NCBI RefSeq assembly: GCF_004363095.1
Contig: NZ_SNYO01000016.1
Location: 1 to 64,000, forward strand
From: Actinomycetospora succinea
GTDB taxonomy: Bacteria > Actinomycetota > Actinomycetes > Mycobacteriales > Pseudonocardiaceae
Length of the DNA stretch: 64,000 nucleotides
Direction: 5' to 3'
Both the position numbers and the translations under genes were made by a program. Below the pieces are notes generated by a model. It was not told the origin of the DNA. It did no database searches and was given only the letters and a program-made list of their open reading frames with translations. Shown piece after piece: positions 24,672 to 34,505 of the stretch (its first letter is position 1; each line of letters begins with the position of its first letter).

Positions 24672-26198
24672 ATGCCCGGTGGCCAGCCGAACATCCTCGT
24701 CATCTGGGGTGACGACATCGGGATCACCAACCTGTCCTGCTACAGCGACGGGTTGATGGGCTACCGCACGCCGAACATCGACCGGATCGCGGACGAGGGC
24801 ATGCGGTTCACCGACTCCTACGGCGAGCAGAGCTGCACGGCCGGGCGGGCGGCGTTCATCACCGGGCAGAGCGTCTACCGCACGGGCATGAGCAAGGTCG
24901 GGTTCCCCGGCATGGACGTCGGCCTGAACGCGGCCGACCCCACGATCGCGGAGCTGCTCAAGCCGCTCGGCTACGCCACCGGGCAGTTCGGCAAGAACCA
25001 CCTCGGCGACCTCAACAAGTACCTGCCGACGGTGCACGGCTTCGACGAGTTCTTCGGCAACCTCTACCACCTCAACGCCGAGGAGGAGCCGGAGCTGCCG
25101 GACTACCCGGGCAAGGACGCGTACCCGCGGCTGCACGGGTTCCTGTACCCCCGCGGCGTCCTGCACTGCTGGGCGACCGAGGAGGACGACGACACCGTCG
25201 ACCCCAAGTACGGGCGCGTCGGCAAGCAGCGGATCGAGGACACCGGCGCGCTGACCAAGAAGCGCATGGAGACCTGCGACGACGAGTTCACGACGGCGTG
25301 CGCTGGCTGGATCCGCAAGCAGCACGAAGCCGAGACGCCGTTCTTCTGCTGGATGAACATGACCCACATGCACCTCCGGACGCACACGAAGCCGGAGAGC
25401 CTCGGGCAGGCCGGCTTCTGGCAGTCGCCGTACCACGACACGATGATCGACCACGACCGCAACGTCGGGCAGCTGCTCGACCTGCTCGACGAGCTCGGCA
25501 TCGCCGAGGACACGATCGTCATCTACTCGACCGACAACGGCCCTCACGCCAACACCTGGCCGGACGGGGCGACGACCCCGTTCCGCAGCGAGAAGGACAC
25601 CAACTGGGAGGGCGCGTTCCGGGTCCCCGAGGTGATCCGCTGGCCCGGCCACATCCCGGCCGGGGTGGTCTCCAACGACATCGTCCAGCACCACGACTGG
25701 CTGCCGACGTTCCTGTCCGCGGCCGGCGACCCGGACATCGTGGAGAAGCTCAAGACCGGCCACCAGGGGTTCCGCGTCCACATCGACGGCTACGACCTGC
25801 TGCCCTACCTGACCGGCGAGGTCGAGCACTCGCCGCGGCGCGGGTTCGTGTACTTCTCCGACGACGGCGACGTGCTGGGCCTGCGCTTCGAGAACTGGAA
25901 GATCGTGTTCCAGGAGCAGCGCAAGGAGGGCACGCTCGGCATCTGGGCCGAGCCGTTCACCGTGCTGCGGGTGCCGAAGCTGTTCAACCTGCGCACCGAC
26001 CCCTTCGAGCGGGCGGACGCCACGTCGAACACCTATTGGGACTGGTTCCTCGACCACGACTACATCGCGCTCTACGGCGGCGGGATCGTCACCGCGTTCC
26101 TGGAGACGTTCCGGGAGTTCCCGCCGCGCCAGGAGCCGGCCAGCTTCACGATCACCCACGCCGTGGAGAAGCTGCACAAGTTCCTGGCCAAGGACTGA
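24672..26198 (+). CDS. Arylsulfatase (type I sulfatase, CxAxR variant)
   Basis: A 508-residue type I sulfatase hydrolysing sulfate esters. Metal ligands appear in VIWGDDIG (Asp14-Asp15) and STDNGPHA, and the RTPNIDRIADEGMRFTDSYG segment is typical. The formylglycine signature at residues 55-59 reads C-T-A-G-R, with Ala in place of the usual Pro. No signal peptide is visible, suggesting cytoplasmic action. A GAGGAGG site sits just before the ATG. A formylglycine-generating enzyme homologue lies two genes downstream and is the likely activator of this Cys. Confidence 0.92.
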   Translation: MPGGQPNILVIWGDDIGITNLSCYSDGLMGYRTPNIDRIADEGMRFTDSYGEQSCTAGRAAFITGQSVYRTGMSKVGFPGMDVGLNAADPTIAELLKPLGYATGQFGKNHLGDLNKYLPTVHGFDEFFGNLYHLNAEEEPELPDYPGKDAYPRLHGFLYPRGVLHCWATEEDDDTVDPKYGRVGKQRIEDTGALTKKRMETCDDEFTTACAGWIRKQHEAETPFFCWMNMTHMHLRTHTKPESLGQAGFWQSPYHDTMIDHDRNVGQLLDLLDELGIAEDTIVIYSTDNGPHANTWPDGATTPFRSEKDTNWEGAFRVPEVIRWPGHIPAGVVSNDIVQHHDWLPTFLSAAGDPDIVEKLKTGHQGFRVHIDGYDLLPYLTGEVEHSPRRGFVYFSDDGDVLGLRFENWKIVFQEQRKEGTLGIWAEPFTVLRVPKLFNLRTDPFERADATSNTYWDWFLDHDYIALYGGGIVTAFLETFREFPPRQEPASFTITHAVEKLHKFLAKD

Positions 26199-26200
26199 CG

Positions 26201-27106
26201 GTGCTGGACTCCTGGCGTGACGGGCCGGCGCGACGGGCGATCGAGGACTTCGTCCGCCGCACCACCGACCCCGCCTCGCCCGAGGTGATCCCCAGCGACG
26301 AACGGATCGTCGTCAGCGACAACGACGGCACGCTGTGGTGCGAGAAGCCGATGCCGATCCAGCTCGACTTCCTCGTCCGGCGCCTCGGCGTGCTGGCCAC
26401 GGCCGACCCGTCGTTGCGTGACCAGCAGCCGTACCGGGCCGCCTACGAGCGGGACATCCGGTGGATGGGCACCGCGATGGTCAAGCACTACCGCGGCGAC
26501 GACACCGACCTCGGCCTGCTCAAGGCGGCCGTGACCAGCGCGTTCGACGCCGTCGAGGTCGAGGAGTACGACCGCGCGGTGCGGGCGTTCTTCGCCGAGG
26601 CCGACCACCCGACGCTGGAGCGCCCGTACCGGACGTGCGGCTTCGCGCCGATGGTCGAGCTGCTGCGCTATCTCGAGGCGCACGACTTCACCGTCTACAT
26701 CGCCTCGGGCGGCGACCGGGACTTCATGCGCCCGATCGCGCCGGAGCTCTACGGGGTGCCGCCGGAGCGGGTGATCGGCAGCGCGCTCGGGATCGACTAT
26801 CGGGACGGGCAGCTGCTCTACCGCGCCGAGATGGACTTCTTCGACGACGGCCCGGAGAAGCCGGTGCGGATCTGGAGCCGGATCGGGCGGCGCCCGGTGA
26901 TCGCGATCGGCAACGCCAACGGCGACCTGCCGATGCTCGAGTTCGCCGGCGGAGGACTCCCGGCGCTGCGGCTGGTCGTGCGCCACGACGACGCCGAGCG
27001 GGAGGCCGACGACTCCGGTGGCGCGGAGGACCTGCTGGCGCGCGCGGAGCAGGAAGGATGGACGGTCGTCAGCATGAAGGACGACTGGGAGAAGGTCTTT
27101 GACTGA
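26201..27106 (+). CDS. HAD-superfamily hydrolase (phosphoserine-phosphatase-like)
   Basis: A 301-residue haloacid dehalogenase-type hydrolase beginning at GTG 26201, two bases after the sulfatase stop. HAD motif I is VVSDNDGTLWCEKP (nucleophile Asp), motif II is FTVYIASGGDRDFM and motif III/IV is PVIAIGNANGDLPML. The inserted helical cap after motif I is of the phosphoserine phosphatase type. The substrate is unknown; its place between a sulfatase and an FGE is conserved-looking and suggests work on the desulfated product. It overlaps the FGE gene by eight bases. Confidence 0.85.
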   Translation: MLDSWRDGPARRAIEDFVRRTTDPASPEVIPSDERIVVSDNDGTLWCEKPMPIQLDFLVRRLGVLATADPSLRDQQPYRAAYERDIRWMGTAMVKHYRGDDTDLGLLKAAVTSAFDAVEVEEYDRAVRAFFAEADHPTLERPYRTCGFAPMVELLRYLEAHDFTVYIASGGDRDFMRPIAPELYGVPPERVIGSALGIDYRDGQLLYRAEMDFFDDGPEKPVRIWSRIGRRPVIAIGNANGDLPMLEFAGGGLPALRLVVRHDDAEREADDSGGAEDLLARAEQEGWTVVSMKDDWEKVFD

Positions 27107-27932
27107 TCTGCGGTGGGTCCCCGCCCAGACGTTCACCATGGGCTCCGACCGCCACCACGCCGAGGAGGCGCCGGCGCGCCCGGCGAGCGTCGACGGGTTC
27201 TGGATCGAGCGGCACCCGGTGACCAACGCCCAGTTCGCGGCGTTCGTCCGCGACACCGGCTACCGGACCGTCGCCGAGCGCCCGCTCGACCCCGCCGACT
27301 TCCCGGGCGCCCCGCCGGAGAACCTGGTGCCGGGCTCGATGGTCTTCACCGGCACCCCGGGCCCGGTCGACCTGCGCCACCTCGCGCAGTGGTGGGCCTG
27401 GACGCCCGGCGCGCTGTGGCGCCGCCCCGAGGGGCGCGGGTCGTCGCTCGCCCAGCGCGCCGACCACCCCGTCGTGCACGTCGCCCACGAGGACGCCGCC
27501 GCGTACGCGACCTGGGCGGGGCGGGCGCTGCCGACCGAGACCGAGTGGGAGGCCGCCGCCCGCGGCGGGCTGGACGGCGCTGCGTACACGTGGGGCGACG
27601 AGCCGCGCGACGGCATGGCGAACCACTGGCACGGCGCGTTCCCGTGGCGTGCCGAGCGCGGCTACGGGGCGACGACGCCGGTCGGCACGTTCCCGCCCAA
27701 CGGCTACGACCTCGTCGACATGGCCGGCAACGTCTGGGAGTGGACGGCCGACCGATGGGACGGGGCGGCCGAGCCGAGCCACGTCGTCAAGGGTGGCTCG
27801 TTCCTCTGCGCCGACGAGTACTGCTCGCGCTACCGCCCGGCCGCGCGCCGGCCCCAGCCCGTGGACACGGGCATGAGCCACCTCGGGTTCCGCTGCGTGG
27901 TGCGGGATCAGCTCCCGGGCGGCGGTGCCTGA
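27099..27932 (+). CDS. Formylglycine-generating enzyme family protein
   Basis: A 277-residue SUMF1/FGE-family oxidase, which converts the sulfatase active-site Cys to formylglycine using copper and oxygen. Seen are [15 protein letters not shown] at the start, [47 protein letters not shown], and near residues 232-247 [16 protein letters not shown] with the Cys-x4-Cys pair required for catalysis. The TTG start overlaps the HAD stop. The intact cysteines separate it from non-catalytic relatives and support a role in activating the arylsulfatase upstream. Confidence 0.92.
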   Translation: MTDLRWVPAQTFTMGSDRHHAEEAPARPASVDGFWIERHPVTNAQFAAFVRDTGYRTVAERPLDPADFPGAPPENLVPGSMVFTGTPGPVDLRHLAQWWAWTPGALWRRPEGRGSSLAQRADHPVVHVAHEDAAAYATWAGRALPTETEWEAAARGGLDGAAYTWGDEPRDGMANHWHGAFPWRAERGYGATTPVGTFPPNGYDLVDMAGNVWEWTADRWDGAAEPSHVVKGGSFLCADEYCSRYRPAARRPQPVDTGMSHLGFRCVVRDQLPGGGA

Positions 27933-28582
27933 CCGCCGGCCGGGCCCTTCTCCGTGGCCTCGGCGGCGTTGACGCCCGCGCGGTCGTCGGCGACCACCGA
28001 CGACGCCGCGGCCTGCGCCTCCTCGCTGCTCGGGCCCGGCATCGGCACGAACGCCGTGCGCCGGTAGTACTCGAGCTCGCGGATCGACTCGCGGACGTCG
28101 GCGAGCGCGCGGTGGGCGAGGCCCTTCTCGGGCTGCGCGTAGTAGATGCGCGGGTACCAGCGCCGGCACAGCTCCTTGATCGAGCTGACGTCGACCATCC
28201 GGTAGTGCAGGTAGCCGTCGAGCTCGGGCATGTCGCGGGCGATGAAGCCGCGGTCGGTGGCGATCGAGTTGCCGCACAGGGGCGCCGAGCGGCCCTCGGG
28301 CACGTGCTCGCGGATGTAGTCGAGGACCAGCTTCTCGGCCTCGGCCATCGTCACCGTCGAGCGGCGGACCTCGTCGGTCAGGCCCGACTTGGCGTGCATG
28401 TCGCGGACTACGTCCGGCATCGCCTCGAGCGCGGGGTCGGACGCGTGGATGACGACGTCGACACCCTCGCCGAACGGGACGAGGTCCGCGTCGGTCACCA
28501 GGGCCGCGATCTCGATCAGCGCGTCGTTCCGCAGGTCGAGCCCGGTCATCTCGCAGTCGATCCACACCAGACGGGCGTTCAC
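27908..28582 (-). CDS. orn: Oligoribonuclease
   Basis: A 224-residue 3'-5' exoribonuclease of the DEDDh family that degrades two- to five-nucleotide RNAs and pGpG. Motifs are [13 protein letters not shown] (first two acids), [20 protein letters not shown] and [13 protein letters not shown] (His and final Asp), with a YYRR ending to the core. The GTG start at 28582 places the conserved core at residue 4, as in other Orn proteins. An Ala/Gly-rich 45-residue tail is non-conserved. It converges with the FGE gene, overlapping by 25 bp. Confidence 0.95.
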   Translation of the reverse strand: MNARLVWIDCEMTGLDLRNDALIEIAALVTDADLVPFGEGVDVVIHASDPALEAMPDVVRDMHAKSGLTDEVRRSTVTMAEAEKLVLDYIREHVPEGRSAPLCGNSIATDRGFIARDMPELDGYLHYRMVDVSSIKELCRRWYPRIYYAQPEKGLAHRALADVRESIRELEYYRRTAFVPMPGPSSEEAQAAASSVVADDRAGVNAAEATEKGPAGGQAPPPGS

Positions 28583-28592
28583 CCGTCCGACC

Positions 28593-30062
28593 CTAACGGC
28601 GCGCGAGTCGCCCGGCCCCTCCACCGTCGATCACGAAGGGTGCCAGCAGGCCCGGCGTGACGTCGTCGACGAGATCGAGGGCGCGGGCGGCGTCGACGTC
28701 GAGCACCTCGTAGCGGCCCCGGCCCGCCGCGGTGACCGCGTGCAGCGTCACCAGGCCCGTCCGTCGCTGGGTGATCGTCTGGGTGAGCCGCCAGCCGATC
28801 ACCCCGGCGCGGCGCAGCACGACGGTCCGGCGCACCCACGCGCCCTGGCGGGCGACGAGGTGGTCGCGGGTGAGCGCGTGGCCGAGCGACCGGACGCGGT
28901 CGAGCCCGAGCAGCGTGGCCCCGAGGAGCAGGAGCGGGACGACGATCCCGTCGGCGGGTGCCTGGGGCAGCGCGAGCAGGACGGCGGCGACGACGAGCGT
29001 CGGGCCCAGCGCGCGGGTCCAGCGGCGCACGATCGCGGCGCGCGGGTGACGCTCCAGCGGGGTGCGGGTCGCGTCGTCCTCGGGGACGCCGAGCACGCCC
29101 GCCGCCAGCCGGTGGGCCTCGCGACGCGGCATCGCCGGGCCGACCGCGCCGACGTGCTCGCCGGAGCCGTCGGAGTGCAGGCCCGTGGTCAGCGCGAGCG
29201 GGCGCGCGCCGCGGCCGAGGCGCAGCAGCAGCGGCTCGTCGACCTCGACGCCGCGCACCCTCCGGCCCTCCAGCGAGAGCGTGCGGCGGGTCAGCAGCCC
29301 GCGGCGCACGACGAGGCCGCCGTCGTCCGCGCGGGTGAGCCGGTAGCCCCACCAGCCCTCGACGAACACGACGGCCGCGCCGAGCACGGCGGTGACGACC
29401 AGCGCGGCGGCGCCCAGCCAGATCGGCGCCCGGCCCGCGGTCTCCTCGAGGACCTGGCGCCCGGGGCGGAACGAGAACTCCTCGGCGAGGCGGAGCAGGC
29501 CGAACCACACGGCGCCGACGACCGCGATCGCCGAGAACGTCAGCGGGGCGAAACGCACCCACGACCAGCGCAGACGGGCGAGCAGGGGTGCCTCGGCGGT
29601 GCCGGGTGCCGCCTCCCCGAGCAGCAGGGCCCGCAGGCGCTCGGCCTCGCCGCGGCCCACGGCGTCGAGGGTCAGCTCGGCGTCGTCGCCGCCCTCGCGG
29701 CGTCCCGTGCCGACCCGCACGACCGCGAGCCCGAAGAGCCGGTGCGCCGGGTTGGCGGTGAGGTCGGCGGTGCGGATGCGGTCGCGGTGCACGGCGTGGT
29801 GGTGGCGGCGCAGCAGGCCCGTGCGCAGCTCCACGCGGTCGGCGCCGATGCGGTAGGTCGTCGTGAACCAGCGCGAGATCCCGAACGCGAGCACCGCGGC
29901 GGCGAGCAGGAGCCCGCCCCAGAGCCGCCACCGGTCGTCGGCGGACCCGCCGGTGATCGCGATGACGAGCAGGACCGGCACCAGCTTCGCCAGGTCGACC
30001 ACGGGGTGGACGACGAGCATGCGGCGGTCGAGGCGCTGCCAGTCCGGAACCGGCGTGCTCAC
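28593..30062 (-). CDS. PH domain-containing (bPH2/DUF304) membrane protein, large subunit
   Basis: A 489-residue membrane protein of the YdbT type with three bacterial PH-like (bPH2) domains between paired helices. The repeated signature appears as [44 protein letters not shown] and [19 protein letters not shown], each after hydrophobic segments. The GTG start overlaps the stop of the small PH protein (GTGA). This two-gene pair is widespread in Gram-positives; a role in envelope or peptide stress is suspected but not established. It ends 10 bp before the orn start. Confidence 0.87.
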   Translation of the reverse strand: MSTPVPDWQRLDRRMLVVHPVVDLAKLVPVLLVIAITGGSADDRWRLWGGLLLAAAVLAFGISRWFTTTYRIGADRVELRTGLLRRHHHAVHRDRIRTADLTANPAHRLFGLAVVRVGTGRREGGDDAELTLDAVGRGEAERLRALLLGEAAPGTAEAPLLARLRWSWVRFAPLTFSAIAVVGAVWFGLLRLAEEFSFRPGRQVLEETAGRAPIWLGAAALVVTAVLGAAVVFVEGWWGYRLTRADDGGLVVRRGLLTRRTLSLEGRRVRGVEVDEPLLLRLGRGARPLALTTGLHSDGSGEHVGAVGPAMPRREAHRLAAGVLGVPEDDATRTPLERHPRAAIVRRWTRALGPTLVVAAVLLALPQAPADGIVVPLLLLGATLLGLDRVRSLGHALTRDHLVARQGAWVRRTVVLRRAGVIGWRLTQTITQRRTGLVTLHAVTAAGRGRYEVLDVDAARALDLVDDVTPGLLAPFVIDGGGAGRLARR

Positions 30063-30565
30063 GTCGCGTCCTCGCCGAGGTGCTCGGTCGCTCGCGTGAG
30101 GCGGTCGGCGAGGGTGACCGCGGCGTCGGCCTCCAGCCCGTCGATCGTCAGCGCCCCCGAGGACGACGCCGTCGTCACGGTCACCGACGACAGCCCCAGC
30201 AGGCGCTGCAGCGGGCCGCGGTCGGTGTCGACGGTCTGCACCCGCGAGATCGGGGCGATCCGCCACTCCAGGCGCAGCCAGCCCGAGAGCGTGTGGACGG
30301 CGTCGTCGGTGATCTCCCAGCGGTGCAGCGCGTAGCGCCAGCGCGGGACGACGAGCAGGTGGACGACGCCGACCACGACCGTCGCGGCGCCCGTGAGCAG
30401 CATCAGCTGGCCGTAGCGGGGGAACAGCAGCGCGACGACGACCTGGGGGACGAGCAGCGCGAGCGTGCCGAGCGCCGAGCGCAGCGCCCACCAGCGCCGG
30501 GCGCGCGGGCTCACGCGGTGCGCCGGCGCGCGCAGGCGCCGCTCGCCCGTCCCCGGCGTCGTCAC
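30059..30565 (-). CDS. PH domain-containing (bPH2/DUF304) membrane protein, small subunit
   Basis: A 168-residue partner of the larger PH protein, similar to YdbS. Two hydrophobic helices (LGTLALLVPQVVVALLFP and LMLLTGAATVVVGVVHLLVV) are followed by a bPH2 domain (RYALHRWEITDDAVHTLSGW, RIAPISRVQTVDTDRGPLQR, LGLSSVTVTTASSSGAL). GTG start at 30565. It is the first gene of a two-gene unit with four-base coupling to the large subunit. Confidence 0.87.
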   Translation of the reverse strand: MTTPGTGERRLRAPAHRVSPRARRWWALRSALGTLALLVPQVVVALLFPRYGQLMLLTGAATVVVGVVHLLVVPRWRYALHRWEITDDAVHTLSGWLRLEWRIAPISRVQTVDTDRGPLQRLLGLSSVTVTTASSSGALTIDGLEADAAVTLADRLTRATEHLGEDAT

Positions 30566-30584
30566 CGGACCAGTCTGCCCAACA

Positions 30585-32210
30585 TCAGGACGCCGAGGAG
30601 CCGAGCTCCTTCTTGAGGACCTTCCCGGTGTTGTTGCGCGGCAGCTCGTCGAGGAACTCCACGTCGCGCGGCGAGGCGAAGCGGGCGAGGTGGTTCTTGA
30701 CGTGGTCGCGCACGCCGTCGGCGTCGACGGACGCGCCCGGCTCCAGGACGAGGTAGGCCGCGAGGCGCTGGCCGTACTCCTCGTCGTCGACGCCGACGAC
30801 CGCCGCCTCCTTGACGCCCTGCATGTCGGCGAGCAGCCCCTCGACCTCGCCGGCGTGGATGTTCTCGCCGCCCGAGACGATCATGTCGTCGGCGCGGCCG
30901 GAGATGAACAGCAGGCCGTTGCGGTCGAAGTGCCCGAGGTCACCGGTGCCGAGCATGTCGTCGACGACCTCGGTCTCGCCGCGCCCGCCGGTGTAGCCGG
31001 TGAAGAGCATGTCGTTGCCGACGAAGATGCGCCCGGTCTCGCCGGCCGGGAGCTCCGCGTCGTCCTCACCGAGGATCTTCACGGTCGTCCCGACGGGCGG
31101 GCGGCCCGCGGTGCCGGGCTCGGAGCGCAGTTCTTCGGGCTTGGCGATCGAGGCCCAGGAGACCTCGGTGGAGCCGTAGAGCATGTAGAGCTTGTCGCCG
31201 AAGGTCTCGAGGAACGCGGTGACCTTCGCCGGGGGCATCGCCGAGCCGGTGGCGGTGACCGTGGCCAGCGCGGACGTGTCGTAGCGAGCCTTGACCTCGT
31301 CGTCGAGCTCGAGGATGCGCTGCAGCATCACCGGCACCGCGAACATCGCCGTGCACCGGTGCTGCGCGAGCTGGGCCAGCGCGTCCTCGGGGTCGAACTT
31401 GCGGCGCAGGATCAGCGTCGAGCCCATGAGCGACCCGATCTGGAACGCCGCGAAGCCCCACGTGTGGAACAGCGGCGCGGACACCAGCGCGGGCTCCTGG
31501 GCGGTCAGCGGGATGCGCGAGAGGATCGCGTTGACGACGCCGATGCCGTTGGGGGAGGGGCGCTCGGCGCCCTTCGGGGTGCCGGTGGTGCCCGAGGTCA
31601 GCACGATCGTCTTGCCCTGCGGCGGCCGCGTCGGCAGCGCCTGCGACCCGTCCGCCTCGATGAGCCCCTCGAGCGTGTCGTCGCCCCAGCACCCGACGCC
31701 CTCGGTCCAGGCGGTGATCCGCTTGACCTCGGCGGGCACCTCGTCGAGCCGGTCGGCGAGGTCGGAGTCGACGACGATCGTCGTGATCTCCTGCTCCTCG
31801 GCGACGGCCTTCATCTGCGCCGGCGACAGCCCGGTGTTGAGCAGGACGACGTCCGCGCCGACCTTGCTGACCGCGAGGATCGTCTCGATCGGCCCGCGGT
31901 GGTTGCGGCAGAGCACCGCGACCCGGCTGCCGGGGCCGACGCGGCGGTCGGCGAGGGCGCGGGCCAGCCGGTCGGTGCGCTCGTGGATCTCGCGGAACGT
32001 GACGGTGCCGCGGTCGTCGACCACCGCGACGCGCTCCGGGTGGCGCCACCGTCCGACGACGAACGCCGTGGTCGGTGTGAAGCCGTAGCGGTAGAGCGCC
32101 GTCGGGAACAGCGCGGCACGGTGCGGCGCCACCGGGGCGATGACGCCCGCTCCGGTCAGCAGCCGCAGCCCGGTGGCGAGCTCGGTCGGTGTGCCGAACG
32201 GGGTCTTCAC
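30585..32210 (-). CDS. Fatty-acid-CoA ligase / acyl-CoA synthetase (FadD-like)
   Basis: A 541-residue ANL-superfamily enzyme forming acyl-adenylate then acyl-CoA. The AMP-binding P-loop is TIVLTSGTTGTPKGAERP, with YGSTEVSWASIA for the adenine region and GRADDMIVSGGENIHAGEVE at the hinge; the catalytic Lys is in RNNTGKVLKKEL. The sequence resembles the mycobacterial FadD2/FadD12 branch. The GTG start overlaps the stop of the fatty-acyl reductase gene, so acyl-CoA formation and reduction are encoded in one unit. Confidence 0.92.
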   Translation of the reverse strand: MKTPFGTPTELATGLRLLTGAGVIAPVAPHRAALFPTALYRYGFTPTTAFVVGRWRHPERVAVVDDRGTVTFREIHERTDRLARALADRRVGPGSRVAVLCRNHRGPIETILAVSKVGADVVLLNTGLSPAQMKAVAEEQEITTIVVDSDLADRLDEVPAEVKRITAWTEGVGCWGDDTLEGLIEADGSQALPTRPPQGKTIVLTSGTTGTPKGAERPSPNGIGVVNAILSRIPLTAQEPALVSAPLFHTWGFAAFQIGSLMGSTLILRRKFDPEDALAQLAQHRCTAMFAVPVMLQRILELDDEVKARYDTSALATVTATGSAMPPAKVTAFLETFGDKLYMLYGSTEVSWASIAKPEELRSEPGTAGRPPVGTTVKILGEDDAELPAGETGRIFVGNDMLFTGYTGGRGETEVVDDMLGTGDLGHFDRNGLLFISGRADDMIVSGGENIHAGEVEGLLADMQGVKEAAVVGVDDEEYGQRLAAYLVLEPGASVDADGVRDHVKNHLARFASPRDVEFLDELPRNNTGKVLKKELGSSAS

Positions 32211-34228
32211 CAGTGCACTCCAGGGAGAAGTCGGGCCATGGCCTGGGCGCCACGCGAGAGCGGGCCCGTGTCGAGCGTGCGTGCGTCGTCGTGGCTCGCC
32301 TGGTCACTACCCTCACGCGCCGCCGCTGACTCCGGGAACACGCGGTAGGCGACGTGCATGACACCGTCCTTGATCTGCGGCGTCAGCGCGCCCGCCACCG
32401 CGCCGAGCGTGCCCAGCAGCGTGCCGACGTGCTTGGGACGGTCGACCAGGGCGTGCATGACCTTGTCCGCCGCCTCCTCCGGGGAGTCGGTGGGGAAGGC
32501 GTCGTAGATGCGCGTCGGGGCGATCATGGGCGTGCGCACCAGCGGCATGTGCACCGTGGTGAACGTGACGCCCTCGCCCAGGGTCTCGGTGGCCACGATC
32601 GACGTCCACGCGTCGAGCGCCGCCTTGCTCGCGACGTAGGCGGAGAAGCGGGGCGGGCCGGTCTGGACGCCGATCGACGAGATGTTGACGACGTGGCCGA
32701 AGCGCCGCTCGAGCATGTGCGGGAGCAGGGCGAGCGTCAGCCGGACGGCGCCGAAGTAGTTGATCGACATGGTGCGCTCGAAGTCGTGGAAGCGCTCCAG
32801 CTCGAGGCGCACGCCGCGGCGGATCGACCGGCCGGCGTTGTTGACCAGCATGTCGATGCCGGTGTCGGGCCCGGAGTGGTCGTTCAGCATGGCCTTGACC
32901 AGCGCGTCGACCGACTCGGCGTCGGTGATGTCGCACGAGTACACCCAGGCCTGGCCGCCGTCGCGCTCGATCTCGCCCTTGACCAGCTCGAGCTCCTCGG
33001 TGCGCCGGGCCACCAGCAGCGGCACCCCGCCGGCCCGCGCGACCTTGAGCGCCGTCTCGCGCCCGATGCCCGACGAGGCGCCGGTGATGACGACCCGCCG
33101 GCCCTGCAGCGGGCCGCCCTCGCGGGAGCGGCGGTGGCGGTTGGGGTCGAGGTGCTCGCGCCACCACGCGACGAGGGCGGGGGCGTAGTCCTCGATCTCG
33201 GGGCTGCGCAGGCCGGACCCGGCGAGTGCCTGTTCCGTCTTCTCCGCGGTGAAGCGCGTCGGGAACGTGAGGTGCGGGAGGATCTCGGGCGGGATGTCGA
33301 GCTCGGCCAGCCCGATGTCGCGGGCGGCGGCGAGGGCGGGGACGGTCGAGGCGGCGTCGGTCGCCTTCTTGAGGAGCCCGCCGATCGCCTCCGGCATCGT
33401 CGCGAGCACCTTCGGGGCGCCCAGCGGGCCCGCGAGCGCGTTGTAGACCTCGGAGAGCGGCTGCGGGCGCGGGTGCACGAGGTGGAAGGCGCGGCCGTCG
33501 AGGCCCGGCTCGTGGACGAGGTGGACCATCGCGTCGGCGACGAAGTCGACCGGGACGACGTTGGTGGCGCCGAGCTCGGGGATGGCGAAGCGCAGTGCAC
33601 TCGGCAGGCGGCCCAGCAGCGAGATGGCCGTGAGCAGGTAGTACGGGCCGTCGACCTTGTCCATCTCGCCGGTCTGCGAGTCGCCGACGACGACCGCGGG
33701 GCGGTAGACGCGCCACGGGGTGGTCGACTCCTCGCGGACGATGCGCTCGGCCTCGTACTTGGTGCGGTGGTACGGGTTGCCGAAGCGCTGGCCGACGTCG
33801 AGGTCGTCCTCGGTGAACGTGCCCTCGTACTCGCCGGCGACGGCGACGGAGGAGACGTGGTGGAGCGTTCCCGCGTTGATCTTCGCGGCGAGCTCGGTGA
33901 TGCCGCGCGTGCCGTCGACGTTGGCGCCGTGGTTGGTGGCGTCGTCGGCGGTGATGTCGTAGACGGCGCCGAGGTGCAGGACGTGGTCGACGCGGTCGCG
34001 CAGCCCGTCGACCTCGGCGTCGTGCAGGCCCAGCCGGGGTGCCGTGAGGTCGCCGACGACGGGCACGACCTTGTCGTGGCCCTCCACGTCGGCGAGCCGG
34101 CGCAGCAGCCGGTCGCGCGAGCCCTCGCGCACGAGCGCGTAGACGGCCTCGCAGTCGTCGCGGGCGAGCAGGCGCGTGAGCACCGTGCGCCCCAGGAACC
34201 CGGTACCGCCGGTCACCAGATACCGCAT
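32207..34228 (-). CDS. Two-domain SDR oxidoreductase, fatty-acyl-CoA reductase-like
   Basis: A 673-residue fusion of two Rossmann enzymes. The N-terminal half (LVTGGTGFLGRTVLTRLLAR, HHVSSVAVAGEYEG, YHRTKYEAERIV) is an extended SDR of the thioester-reductase/acyl reductase type. The C-terminal half (RRVVITGASSGIGRETALK, LVNNAGRSIRRG, YVASKAALDAW) is a classical SDR. This order and size match mycobacterial AcrA1-type reductases that convert acyl-CoA to fatty alcohol through the aldehyde. ATG 34228 is chosen since the Rossmann motif begins at once. Coupled to fadD; a role in wax or alcohol synthesis is inferred. Confidence 0.88.
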   Translation of the reverse strand: MRYLVTGGTGFLGRTVLTRLLARDDCEAVYALVREGSRDRLLRRLADVEGHDKVVPVVGDLTAPRLGLHDAEVDGLRDRVDHVLHLGAVYDITADDATNHGANVDGTRGITELAAKINAGTLHHVSSVAVAGEYEGTFTEDDLDVGQRFGNPYHRTKYEAERIVREESTTPWRVYRPAVVVGDSQTGEMDKVDGPYYLLTAISLLGRLPSALRFAIPELGATNVVPVDFVADAMVHLVHEPGLDGRAFHLVHPRPQPLSEVYNALAGPLGAPKVLATMPEAIGGLLKKATDAASTVPALAAARDIGLAELDIPPEILPHLTFPTRFTAEKTEQALAGSGLRSPEIEDYAPALVAWWREHLDPNRHRRSREGGPLQGRRVVITGASSGIGRETALKVARAGGVPLLVARRTEELELVKGEIERDGGQAWVYSCDITDAESVDALVKAMLNDHSGPDTGIDMLVNNAGRSIRRGVRLELERFHDFERTMSINYFGAVRLTLALLPHMLERRFGHVVNISSIGVQTGPPRFSAYVASKAALDAWTSIVATETLGEGVTFTTVHMPLVRTPMIAPTRIYDAFPTDSPEEAADKVMHALVDRPKHVGTLLGTLGAVAGALTPQIKDGVMHVAYRVFPESAAAREGSDQASHDDARTLDTGPLSRGAQAMARLLPGVHW

Positions 34229-34285
34229 GGCGCAGGATCGTGGCACAGCGCACCGAGAGGCGCCTACCGGCGGGTCACTTCTGCT

Positions 34286-34474
34286 TCACCGTTCCGGATC
34301 CGCCATCTCGTCGACCTGCTCCTCGACGTCGTCCCCGGCGGCCTTCACCTGGTCGGTGGTCTTCTCGTCGCCGGACTTCGCCGGGTCGAGGCCCTCGACC
34401 AGCGCCTCCTCCTCGTTGTACTCGGCGACGTAGCGCTGCTCGATGTTCGCCGCGTCGTTGCGCTGCTCGCTCAT
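34286..34474 (-). CDS. Small acidic hypothetical protein
   Basis: A 62-residue, highly charged, probably disordered protein (MSEQRNDAANIEQRYVAEYN, EEALVEGLDPAKSGDEKTTD, QVKAAGDDVEEQVDEMADPE). There is no hydrophobic core and no recognised family. The ATG at 34474 lies 31 bp from the divergent ligase start, so the two share a promoter gap. Composition unlike the surrounding shadow frames supports it as real. Function unknown. Confidence 0.6.
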   Translation of the reverse strand: MSEQRNDAANIEQRYVAEYNEEEALVEGLDPAKSGDEKTTDQVKAAGDDVEEQVDEMADPER

Positions 34475-34505
34475 GGGGCCCGACGGTAGGGGGTAGGAAG
34501 GCAGG

